Below, piece by piece: positions 56,064 through 64,000 of a stretch of 64,000 nt of DNA (position 1 is its first letter; each line of letters starts with the position of its first letter). The notes beneath the pieces were generated by a model, which was given only the letters and a program-made list of their open reading frames with translations, searched no databases and was not told the origin of the DNA. The stretch is from Melampsora larici-populina 98AG31 (lineage: Eukaryota; Basidiomycota; Pucciniomycetes; Pucciniales; Melampsoraceae). The position numbers were made by a program, and so were the translations under genes. The stretch spans positions 140,421 through 204,420 of the forward strand of contig NW_006768860.1 of NCBI RefSeq assembly GCF_000204055.1, written 5' to 3'.

Positions 56064-58330
56064 ATTTTTGTTCAGATGGTTTACAACAAGAGGGCAATGA
56101 AATTGAAGCAGCCAGATGCGCTGTAGCTCAAAAACTCAACATCAAATTGTTGATTGACAATAACATCGTCACAATTGCTGACACCCAAGTGACTATCTCA
56201 AGGGTTACAAATTTGGAAAGACACTGGAAGCACATGCCTTAAAGATCTGTTGAGGTGAGGGTTAAAACTTGGACTGCCTTTGGGGTGGACTTTGTTAAGT
56301 TATTCAACATGATGGACCAGCTGCATTGATTGTCAAGCATGTGATGTGCCCTGGTATTGAAGGCCTTCAAGGTGCTTTGCATGGTCATGATACCATACCT
56401 GACAATAAATCCATCAAATGTAGGTTTGGCTTGTTTGTTCATGGCACATGTCTTGATTACAAATCACTCATCTGCTTCTACATTTGAAGACCTCAAGGAT
56501 TGTGAATAAGGTGATTGTCAGACCTTGAGCTCTTCCAGGAGAAGAACCAAAAAGTCTACAAAATATAAATAAATAAATTTCATAAAAATAGTAATAATAA
56601 CAAATAACAACTTGTAAGGTCTAGTTTTAAAGACCCCAATAGAAGGTCCTATGGACATCTGATTAATAAGTACAACCTATAAGGACCAGTCTTGAATACC
56701 CAAAAAATAATCCAATGTACCTCAAAAGCCAATAAGGCAGGCCAAGGCACAAATAATACCAAGTACACTAATAGTCTTCCAGCTGTTTGAATAACATCTA
56801 GAAGACTGAATAACCACCCCAACAATAGTCCCCTCAAAAGACACGTAAGAAGAATCAATTCAACAGGTAGTGAAGAGACACTACCAAGCCTTAGAATAAC
56901 AACTATAGAAATCAACTACTCCCTTTCCAGATTGGGACATATAATTGAATCCCTACAACCCTTGACCACAGAGAAGACTGCGCTCAAGAATCAGTATCTC
57001 CTAACCACAGGTCAACAAGAACAAGAAGGGACCTCACCTGATTTTAACCACACCAAAAATAGCCTACCAGATTCTCATCTAGTATTGAGTTATTCATCTT
57101 TGTTCTTCGACAGCCAGCTCCCAAGATCATTCTCATAGAATAGACTTGCCAGCCCCCTTTTGAAGACCGTCCTTGAAATCAGTGTCAAATCTTTCTAGCT
57201 AAAAAAACCAGCTAGATACCTCTCACCCTCATTCTACGAGTCCACTACTGAAATTGCCGGTTAGTAGTTTTCATTATTTTCTTCTGGTCAAAGACCCAGG
57301 TCTTGCAACAACTCTTGTTGGCAAGATCCCTGCAGATTTTGTGTCTCAGGCTACTCTTAAACTTGTGAGTTTCTGAGATTGAAACCCTAGGCTCAGGCTT
57401 GACCTGCTACCGTCTGTAAACCTACAGTGGGCCTATTGTTGTTCGTTTCCTGTAAAGGGAATCTCATTATATCAGTCACTGATACCAGTGGTTCTTAATC
57501 CTTACGTTTTAAACAAATAGTCACCTGGATTCCCCGTATCCAGCGGAATACACAGTCAGGGCTTAGCACAAACTGATTGACTAGACCCTTTTGTGCGTAT
57601 AGTTCATAGCCACCCTGACAGTGATAACATGACTAAGATCTTTGAGTCATTTACCCCACCTGCCTTGCCATAGCTATATACTGGTGGTACTAGGGAAAAG
57701 GATGCCCGTGGTGTCCAATTTGGTAAAGCCGTCAACATGGTCTTAGACATGATGTCAAAAGAGGACATTAAATCCAAAGTGAGACACATTGACTTCAATC
57801 TCAAAGGTTCAACTGGTCTCAAGGCCATTCATCAATCTTGTCATAAATCTTTATTCCTTCTGGTATCATGGAATGTGGTAACTTTTGTGCTGCTGCTAGA
57901 TTTGGGGTTGAAGAAGGAGTAGTTTGTATCTTTAGTACCTTTTCTGCTGTCTAAGAGATGTGTTGTTCTGAGATCACTTATTTCCCTTCAAATACAGGAT
58001 ACTTTTAAGAGCTTTGCTCATTGGTTCCAAACTCTATGCATCTTTTTCCGACTCAACATTTGCAACATCCTTTGCCATTTCTCCCACTGTGGTGCTGATA
58101 AAATGTGTGACAACACATGTGAGTCATACCTTGCATGTCTTGTCATTCATTGCCTTCATTCTAATCATAATTTGCTATGGAAAATGTGGATACTACAAGT
58201 CACTTTGAACTAAACACCTTTGTCCCTGACAATGGACCAGAAGATGGTTACCCCACCTGAGTGTACTTCCTTGCCAAATTTCATTGAATGTTGGCTACAC
58301 AAATGTTACTGGGGTACAAACCCAAAAGAG
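56064..58330 (+). pseudogene. Transketolase-family pseudogene in pieces
   Basis: Segment 1 (56070-56430) reads SDGLQQEGNEIEAARCAVAQ, then KLNIKLLIDNN (thiamine-diphosphate binding region), a gap, then GIEGLQGALHGHDTIPD. Segment 2 (57630-57930) reads FTPPALP, TREKDARGVQFGKAVNMVLD, LKGSTGLKAIHQS and, in a shifted frame, SGIMECGNFCAAAGFG. Segment 3 (57930-58260) keeps VFSTFSAVL, ADNTCESYL and LNTFVPDNGPEDGYPT in shifting frames. Order and spacing follow fungal transketolase-like enzymes (thiamine-dependent ketol transfer). Stops, shifts and a ~1.2 kb foreign insertion (56440-57620) exclude function. Confidence 0.75.
56440..57618. other. Foreign insertion splitting the transketolase pseudogene
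   Basis: The two transketolase segments are separated by this stretch, which has no coding likeness. It holds CTGATACCAG near 57480, resembling an initiator-tRNA primer-binding site on the minus strand. That hints at a small LTR-type element, but no pair of LTRs could be found. Confidence 0.35.
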
Positions 58331-58650
58331 ACAAAGAAGCTGATCATGGCCATCCTGAAACCAAGGATCTTATTTGGATGTGTTGTTTGGTTGAACACCC
58401 GTACGGAAAGCAAAGTAACAAAAATCTCTAATCTCCTACAAAAAGTGGCTAACAGAATATCTTTAGGAGCATTCAAAAGTTCTCCAGACAATCATATAAC
58501 TCATGATGTTAACATGGTGTCATTCAAGGATCTAGCTAAGTGGGACAATCACAATTTTGCTTACAAAGGATTAACAGTGCCAAGAACTCATCCAACGGGA
58601 CATATACTGGAAGACAAATTATTTCACAAACCACACAGTCTTCTGAGCCC
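58315..58650 (+). pseudogene. LINE 3' fragment
   Basis: The frame reads KLIMAILKPRILFGCVVWLN, ISNLLQKVANRISLGAFKSS, HDVNMVSFKDLAKWDNHNFA. This resembles the thumb/C-terminal region of LINE reverse transcriptases (LxYgsxVW...). It ends where the Gypsy LTR starts at 58654, so the LTR element may have inserted in it. Confidence 0.6.
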
Positions 58651-58807
58651 TATTGTAAGACCTACGGTCATTACACATCACCCAATACAAATACCTAATA
58701 TTTAATACTTAACCTTAAGCCTTTGTTTCCATTACTCATGATGTTGTTCTCGCGCTCCTATTGGTTCTGGTTCCTTAGAGATATCGGGACTAATCTCTTG
58801 CCCCTTA

Positions 58808-59664
58808 CACTACACCAAATGTAATCTTTACCGGGCGGTAAAGAAAACTACTGACATAGAAAAGTCCTGAGGCAACAGGAAGAGAGCTAAAAATCTGAAA
58901 AAATATGCACCTTGTTCCTAGATGTTGGGGCGTCATGATGAGTATTTTTTTGTATTTTACACGCAGATATTGGTTTATGTACTAACAATAAACGCTGAAA
59001 ATCATCAAAAACTCACATGTAACAATACCTGAAATTTGGGTCATGAGTATGAAGACAATATTTTGTGGTCTAAAAACTTCAATAACTTTTGCAATTCTGC
59101 TCCAAATAACTCGATTTTTGGTTCATTCAAAAGCTGAACTATTCTCCTTCACACTTCATAATGTTAGTAAGGTGCCATCTAGTCATTTAAACACTCTACA
59201 TATGTTCAAACAGTTCTGCATGAATTGCTCTGTAGGATCTTTTTTAGACCAGCTACAGATGTGATGTCTCAATGAAAAATGTAGAGGAAAGGCTCACCTT
59301 TTTAATGCACTTCAAATCGAGTGATTTGATTCCGAACTGCAAAAGTTATTGATGTTTGAAGATTCCAAAATCCTGTCTTCAAAGTCAAGGGCCCAATTTC
59401 AGGTATTGTTACAGGTGGGTTCTTGATGATTCTCAGCCTTTATNNNNNNNNNNNNNNNNNNNNNNNNNNNNNNNNNNNNNNNNNNNNNNNNNNNNNNNNN
59501 NNNNNNNNNNNNNNNNNNNNNNNNNNNNNNNNNNNNNNNNNNNCCAACATCTAGGAACAAGGTGCATATTTTTTCAGATTTTTAGCTCTCTTCCTGTTGC
59601 CTCAGGACTTTTCTATGTCAGTAGTTTTCTTTACCGCCCGGTAAAGATGACATTTTGTGTAGTG
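58808..59664. mobile_element. CACTA-like foldback element inside the LTR, with assembly gap
   Basis: Ends CACTACACCAAATGTAATCT and, inverted, CACTACACAAAATGTCATCT; the next bases include TTTACCGGGCGGTAAAG, itself a palindrome. TTA flanks both sides (58805-58807, 59665-59667), giving the 3 bp duplication of CACTA elements. The arms are very long: TAACAATACCTGAAAT (left) and ATTTCAGGTATTGTTA (right) extend the pairing to at least 300 bp. No transposase. Confidence 0.85.
59444..59543. other. Assembly gap, 100 N
   Basis: Exactly 100 unknown bases, the usual placeholder for a gap of unknown size. It falls in the right arm of the foldback element, where long inverted arms hinder assembly. Frames crossing it are not real. 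Confidence 0.98.
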
Positions 59665-60084
59665 TTATCATTTGGAACCAGGTAGGATTTCATTCTTTAT
59701 ATTTCTTTATATTTCTCTTTTATCATTTAGGATAGCCTGCCTTAGAGATATCGGGACTAATCTCTTGCCCCTTATCATTTGGAACCAGTGCTTTTCATTG
59801 ATATTGCAATTCACAGATTAGATCTCTTGGGTTCTAGAAACCCTTTGCCGTGTTCGCACGGTGTCCCGTCCGTAGTATCGAGTGAAGGTTCTATCGAACC
59901 TTACACTTTTTTTTCTCAAACCCAATTCGGAGATTGTTTCACCATTCAAAATCAATTCAAAGTTTAATCGATACTCCAGGAAACCTTACTGAATGCGCCA
60001 CCTCGACTCTATTGCGATCGAGAACGTTCATTAAGACCTGAAACCTTACCTACCCCACATTCTCCCACCTTTTAGTCATTGTGT

Positions 60085-63000
60085 ATGACGACACGACGAC
60101 AAGCTCCGCCCACCGACCCAAACGCACCGCCAGTACCACTGCCAGACCCAGAAGCGATCATCCGCGCGAACCGACGATTGCAACGCATCTCTAGACCGGA
60201 CCCAGCCACCGCCAGACTAGCTGCCTCACAGCTCCTTCAGACAACTACATCTACCCGAGCCAGAACTGATCAGCCACCGCCTGCTACACCAACCCGTACC
60301 CGTACCGACCATCCTACATTACCAGACGTACCTGAGTCTTCAGAGGGATCACCGCTCTCTTCCGTACCTTCATCGCCTACCCGTAATCCACCTCAAACTG
60401 CACCCTTCCCAACGATGAGTGCACCACCTACCACGTCAGCTAATCCAGATTCGGATTTGATGAAAGCCATCGTCGAATCACAACTTGCCAGTAATCGTAG
60501 GATGGAGAAGTTCGAGGACTTGATGATGAAACTCATGTCATCCAAGGAAGCGACGCCTAGTAACGATAGCCCGGAAGAAACCAAACCACCACTTGGATTG
60601 GATCTAACGAAGTTTTGCACGTCTGACGGACCTGTCTATAAGGGACCGTATCGCCAAGCAGAACCTTTTCTGTTGTGGTACTCGTCGTTGAAAACGTTTT
60701 ACCGCACTAAAGGTGTGACGCTAGATACAGACCGAATCACGCTAGTAGGGAACTTCTTGGAAGAACCTAATGCCCATGCTTTCTACGAAGGCGGCTTCGA
60801 TCGCTTCATCAAAGGCACGTGGAAGGAATTCCTTGTCCAGCTTTTTGACTCTTGCTTACCGGGAGATTGGAAGGATCGCCTTTACGAGAAAGCCCAACAT
60901 CTAAAGATGTCACCGTACGAAGATTTTATTGCATACAGTACCAGAGCATGTGGTATTCAAATCTTAATCAATTTCCACGCCGTTGTTATAAACGATCAAC
61001 AGCTAGCGACCTTTGTGGAATACGGGATGATAGAAGAACTGAAAACTGCTGTTAAATTATGGGGGTTTACAAAATCGACCAAGGATTTTGCTTATCATAC
61101 CTTTGAGAATCAATGTGAAACACTTTATGCTTCATTGGTTGCCTCTCACGCCATCATCAAGAAGATCAGAACCCCCCCAATCGCGTCATACAATCACAAC
61201 GCATCGCATAGTCGCCCTCGAGTTGCTACAACCAACACGACAGGCCGCTTGACCGACGAGGAGTTCACCTGGAAGATTCACTCGTATTTGGATGTCCTCG
61301 GCAAGTGTCACTTTTGTAAAGGTTATTGTGGCAGCGAGTACCGAGGATGCAAAGGTCCCTATGTCAGGGAAAAGGTAATTTTCCCTCCGGGATATGTAGC
61401 TCCTCCCAAACCGGCGAACTACATCCCACCAAAGGCTAGATCATCGCCGCCAGGAGCTCATAATCAAGCCGGCCGAACCAATCAACCGCCAGCGGGTCGA
61501 CCAGCACCATCTTATGCAAAAGTAGCGGCGGCTGGAGAATTCCCAGACCTTGACGAGGCGTCAGTAGCGGCGTTACAGGCGCTAGACGAAGAGCTCGACC
61601 TAGCGGAAGCCGAAGGGTGCGTCCCTCCCCCAAGATCTCCTCGTGTTATCCTTGAGTTCACCTGTAATGGCAAAACGTTACGAGCACTGGCTGACCCAGG
61701 GGCCGAGGTTGATCTTCTGACAGATCGGGCGGCAGAGGAACTTCACCTTAAACGCCGAAAGCTAGAGAAACCAACACATCTCAGCCTAGCCGTGACCACC
61801 GAATCATCGCCATCTCCCTTAACTCACTTTACCACAATCGACCTGACCGAATCCACATCGGGAAGAAAGTTCAGTCGGACGTACTGTAAGCTAGGAGATG
61901 TAGGAGGAGGATTTGATATGATCTTAGGAACTCCTTTTTTCAATTTATTTCAATTTTCTGTTTCTATCAATCAGCGTGCTATTACTTGTGAGCGTACTGG
62001 TTTCAAAATTTATGATTATCGAGTGCTGGAAGATTTGAAAGAAAGACACGACAAGTTATTGATTCCACGCATCACTGAGCCTGTGAAAGAGTGTCGTGAG
62101 CCCTGGGAGTGCCACTTGCGAGTAAAGGAGGACCTATCGATGATGAGCGTGAATGAGCATAGTGAGGCAAGACTACTTGAGGAATTCAAAGACCTTTTCC
62201 CTATTGATATACCTGCGGTGTCAGATGAAGCTGAAGATGAGGGCCTGTTTGTAGACGGGTCATTTCCTGAGAAGATGCAAAACAAAAACTCAAAGATTCG
62301 TCATAAAATTATTTTAAAAAATCCGGATGCAGTCATCAAAGAGAAACAGTACAACTACCCACCTAAACATATGAATGCCTGGAAGAAACTCATTGATCAA
62401 CATGTAGCTGCTGGGAGGATTCGACGCTCAACTAGTCAATACGCCTCGCCAAGCTTGATCATCCCAAAGAAGGACCCTACCGAGCTTCCAAGATGGGTAT
62501 GTGATTACCGCGTCTTGAATAGCCTGACCGTGAGGGACCGCGCGCCATTGCCAAATGTGGACAGGTTGGTCAGGCTGGTGGCTACAGGGAAGTTTTTTTC
62601 CATCATCGACCTCACCAACGCCTTTTTTCAAACTCGGATGAGAGAAGCTGACATACCTTTAACCGCTGTATACACTCCGTGGGGACTATACGAGTGGTGT
62701 GTCATGCCGATGGGACTAACAAACGCACCAAGCACACACCAAGGGCGACTAGAAGAGGCATTAGGAGATCTTTTGAATTCAATTTGTGTAGTATATTTAG
62801 ATGATATTGTGGTTTTTTCAAACTCACCTGAAGAACATGAAGAACATACTCGCAAAGTACTTCAAAAGTTGAGAGAAGCAAATTTATATTGTAGCAAGAA
62901 GAAGACTAAACTGTTCAGAGAAGAGATCAAATTTTTAGGACACTGGATATCAGCAAAAGGTATTAGAGTAGATGGAGAGAAAGTAGAGCAAGTCTTGAAT

Positions 63001-64000
63001 TGGAAGAAGCCTAGATCAGCTAAAGGTGTCAAGAAGTTCTTAGGTACTGTGCAATGGATGAAGAAGTTCATCTGGGGCTTAGAAAAATATGTAAACAAAC
63101 TTACGCCACTCACTAGCACTAAACTTGACGCGTCAAAATTTGTCTGGGGACCTGCAGAAGACGAGGCCTTCCGGAACATCAAGCGGTTAATGACAACCTT
63201 GCCTCACCTAAAGAACATCGATTTCGACTCCGAGGACCCGCTGTGGCTGTTCAGCGACGCGAGTGGAGCGGGATTAGGAGCCGCGCTGTTTCAAGGCAAG
63301 GAGTGGAAGCTGGCATCACCAATAGCATACGAATCACGACAAATGACACCCGCAGAAAGGAATTATCCAGTCCACGAGCAAGAGCTGCTAGCAGTTATGC
63401 ACGCTTTGCAGAAATGGCGCATGTTGTTACTAGGCATGAAAGTCAATATTATGAGTGACCATCACTCCTTAACCTATCTGCTCAAACAACGCAACCTCAG
63501 TCGAAGACAAGCCAGGTGGATCGAGACTTTGGCTGATTTCGAAGTGGATTTCAAATACGTGAGAGGTGAGGATAATGGCGTAGCGGACGCCTTATCACGA
63601 AAGGGATGTGATGATGATGAAGTGGAAGTGGAAGGTATTGAATGCATTGCGGCACTAGTGGAAGCCGGCCCGACACTCTCGCCTCAATTGAAGAAGCGGA
63701 TCTGTGAGGGGTATGAGGTAGATTCCTTTTATAGTGCAGTTCTCTCAGCCTTACCTCTCCGCGACGACTGCTCGATTCAGGAAGGCCTCCTTTTCATCGA
63801 GAACCGCCTATACATCCCCTGCATCAACAACCTGCGCTTGGACCTCGTGGATGAAACTCACTCGAGACTGGGCCACTTGGGATACCTCAAGACCATCACA
63901 GATCTACGTCGAGAGTTTTTCTGGCCACGGATGGCGAAAGATGTGAATGCATTTGTTAGATCGTGCGATACTTGCCAAAAGACTAAAAGTCCAACACAAG
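60085..64000 (+). CDS. Ty3/Gypsy gag-pol polyprotein, cut by the window end
   Basis: One continuous frame of 1305 codons from ATG 60085 (MTTRRQAPPTDPNAPPVPLP) to the window edge. Gag: proline-rich start, then LATFVEYGMIEELKTAVKLW and a cysteine cluster CHFCKGYCGSEYRGC. Protease: LRALADPGAEVDLLTDRAAE near residue 537, with D-P-G instead of the usual D-S/T-G. RT: LPRWVCDYRVLNSLTVRDRA, FFSIIDLTNAFFQTRM, catalytic VVYLDDIVVFS near 904. RNase H: LFSDASGAGLGAALFQ, HEQELLAVMHALQKW, SDHHSLTYLL. Integrase zinc finger HSRLGHLGYLK...RSCDTCQKTK begins before the edge. Gag and pol are fused without frameshift. No stop in 3.9 kb, so it may be young. Confidence 0.92.
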   Translation, partial: MTTRRQAPPTDPNAPPVPLPDPEAIIRANRRLQRISRPDPATARLAASQLLQTTTSTRARTDQPPPATPTRTRTDHPTLPDVPESSEGSPLSSVPSSPTRNPPQTAPFPTMSAPPTTSANPDSDLMKAIVESQLASNRRMEKFEDLMMKLMSSKEATPSNDSPEETKPPLGLDLTKFCTSDGPVYKGPYRQAEPFLLWYSSLKTFYRTKGVTLDTDRITLVGNFLEEPNAHAFYEGGFDRFIKGTWKEFLVQLFDSCLPGDWKDRLYEKAQHLKMSPYEDFIAYSTRACGIQILINFHAVVINDQQLATFVEYGMIEELKTAVKLWGFTKSTKDFAYHTFENQCETLYASLVASHAIIKKIRTPPIASYNHNASHSRPRVATTNTTGRLTDEEFTWKIHSYLDVLGKCHFCKGYCGSEYRGCKGPYVREKVIFPPGYVAPPKPANYIPPKARSSPPGAHNQAGRTNQPPAGRPAPSYAKVAAAGEFPDLDEASVAALQALDEELDLAEAEGCVPPPRSPRVILEFTCNGKTLRALADPGAEVDLLTDRAAEELHLKRRKLEKPTHLSLAVTTESSPSPLTHFTTIDLTESTSGRKFSRTYCKLGDVGGGFDMILGTPFFNLFQFSVSINQRAITCERTGFKIYDYRVLEDLKERHDKLLIPRITEPVKECREPWECHLRVKEDLSMMSVNEHSEARLLEEFKDLFPIDIPAVSDEAEDEGLFVDGSFPEKMQNKNSKIRHKIILKNPDAVIKEKQYNYPPKHMNAWKKLIDQHVAAGRIRRSTSQYASPSLIIPKKDPTELPRWVCDYRVLNSLTVRDRAPLPNVDRLVRLVATGKFFSIIDLTNAFFQTRMREADIPLTAVYTPWGLYEWCVMPMGLTNAPSTHQGRLEEALGDLLNSICVVYLDDIVVFSNSPEEHEEHTRKVLQKLREANLYCSKKKTKLFREEIKFLGHWISAKGIRVDGEKVEQVLNWKKPRSAKGVKKFLGTVQWMKKFIWGLEKYVNKLTPLTSTKLDASKFVWGPAEDEAFRNIKRLMTTLPHLKNIDFDSEDPLWLFSDASGAGLGAALFQGKEWKLASPIAYESRQMTPAERNYPVHEQELLAVMHALQKWRMLLLGMKVNIMSDHHSLTYLLKQRNLSRRQARWIETLADFEVDFKYVRGEDNGVADALSRKGCDDDEVEVEGIECIAALVEAGPTLSPQLKKRICEGYEVDSFYSAVLSALPLRDDCSIQEGLLFIENRLYIPCINNLRLDLVDETHSRLGHLGYLKTITDLRREFFWPRMAKDVNAFVRSCDTCQKTKSPTQ

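Larger units (their letters stand above)
58654..59905 (+). repeat. 5' LTR of the Gypsy element, interrupted
   Basis: Starts TGTAAGACCTACGG and ends CTTACA, the same termini as the 282 bp LTR at 38137. It is enlarged to 1252 bp by a CACTA-like insertion (58808-59664) and by an internal duplication: CCTTAGAGATATCGGGAC and the following ~30 bp occur at 58773 and again at 59740. Confidence 0.85.

Noticed and set aside
59356..59685. Plus frame crossing the N gap
   Set aside because: It contains 100 unknown bases and lies in the arm of a foldback element.
1..64000. CRISPR arrays, bacterial operons, rRNA genes
   Set aside because: No regularly spaced repeats or rRNA-like stretches were seen. Introns and gene style are eukaryotic.

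Overview
The window is AT-rich nuclear DNA of a filamentous basidiomycete. The style suggests a rust fungus (Pucciniales): genes split by many 60-120 bp introns, a duplicated F-box-like family, a small secreted CFEM protein, and intergenic DNA that is almost entirely nested transposable elements. The species is not established from sequence alone. All exon models were built by eye from GT/AG sites and frame continuity.

Layout. 1-5.8 kb: decayed transposon DNA (Copia integrase relic, a repeat module, two inverted-repeat elements). 5.9-11 kb: host genes, namely an MPDU1-like PQ-loop protein (+), a HeH/SAP-plus-chromodomain protein (-), and a frameshift-ridden fucosyltransferase-like gene (+) sharing a 60 bp promoter gap with the chromodomain gene. 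11.8-18.7 kb: a hAT relic, then a 6.2 kb block bounded by inverted ~100 bp repeats and filled with pieces of host genes (nucleoside transporter 5' end, VPS41 3' part, SEC6 middle, one unidentified piece). 18.8-22.4 kb: a decayed PIF/Harbinger transposon with both of its genes. 22.7-24.1 kb: MITEs. 25.1-36.5 kb: a conserved-looking host island, with an unidentified nine-exon gene (-), DNA ligase I (-), a CFEM secreted protein (-) and the GPI-anchor deacetylase GPI12/PIG-L (+).

36.8-45.6 kb: a truncated Gypsy element with its LTR, several inverted-repeat elements, and an F-box-like pseudogene. The pseudogene was cut by a transposon leaving a 10 bp target duplication; its two halves now lie in opposite orientations. 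45.6-53.7 kb: a transposon with ~60 bp terminal inverted repeats and an 8 bp target duplication, carrying inside it a full-length tyrosine-recombinase retrotransposon (Ngaro/PAT type). That element has split direct repeats in the order A1-gag-RT/RNase H-recombinase-B1-A2-B2 and an intron-containing gag. 54.0-55.7 kb: the intact F-box-like paralogue. 56-58.6 kb: a broken transketolase-family pseudogene and a LINE fragment. 58.65 kb to the end: a Ty3/Gypsy element with one continuous gag-pol frame running off the window. Its 5' LTR is interrupted by a CACTA-like foldback element whose right arm holds a 100-N assembly gap.

The host genes are mostly housekeeping (protein glycosylation, GPI anchors, DNA replication, chromatin). 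The remaining interest lies in how transposons have captured, split, inverted and nested one another and host genes.
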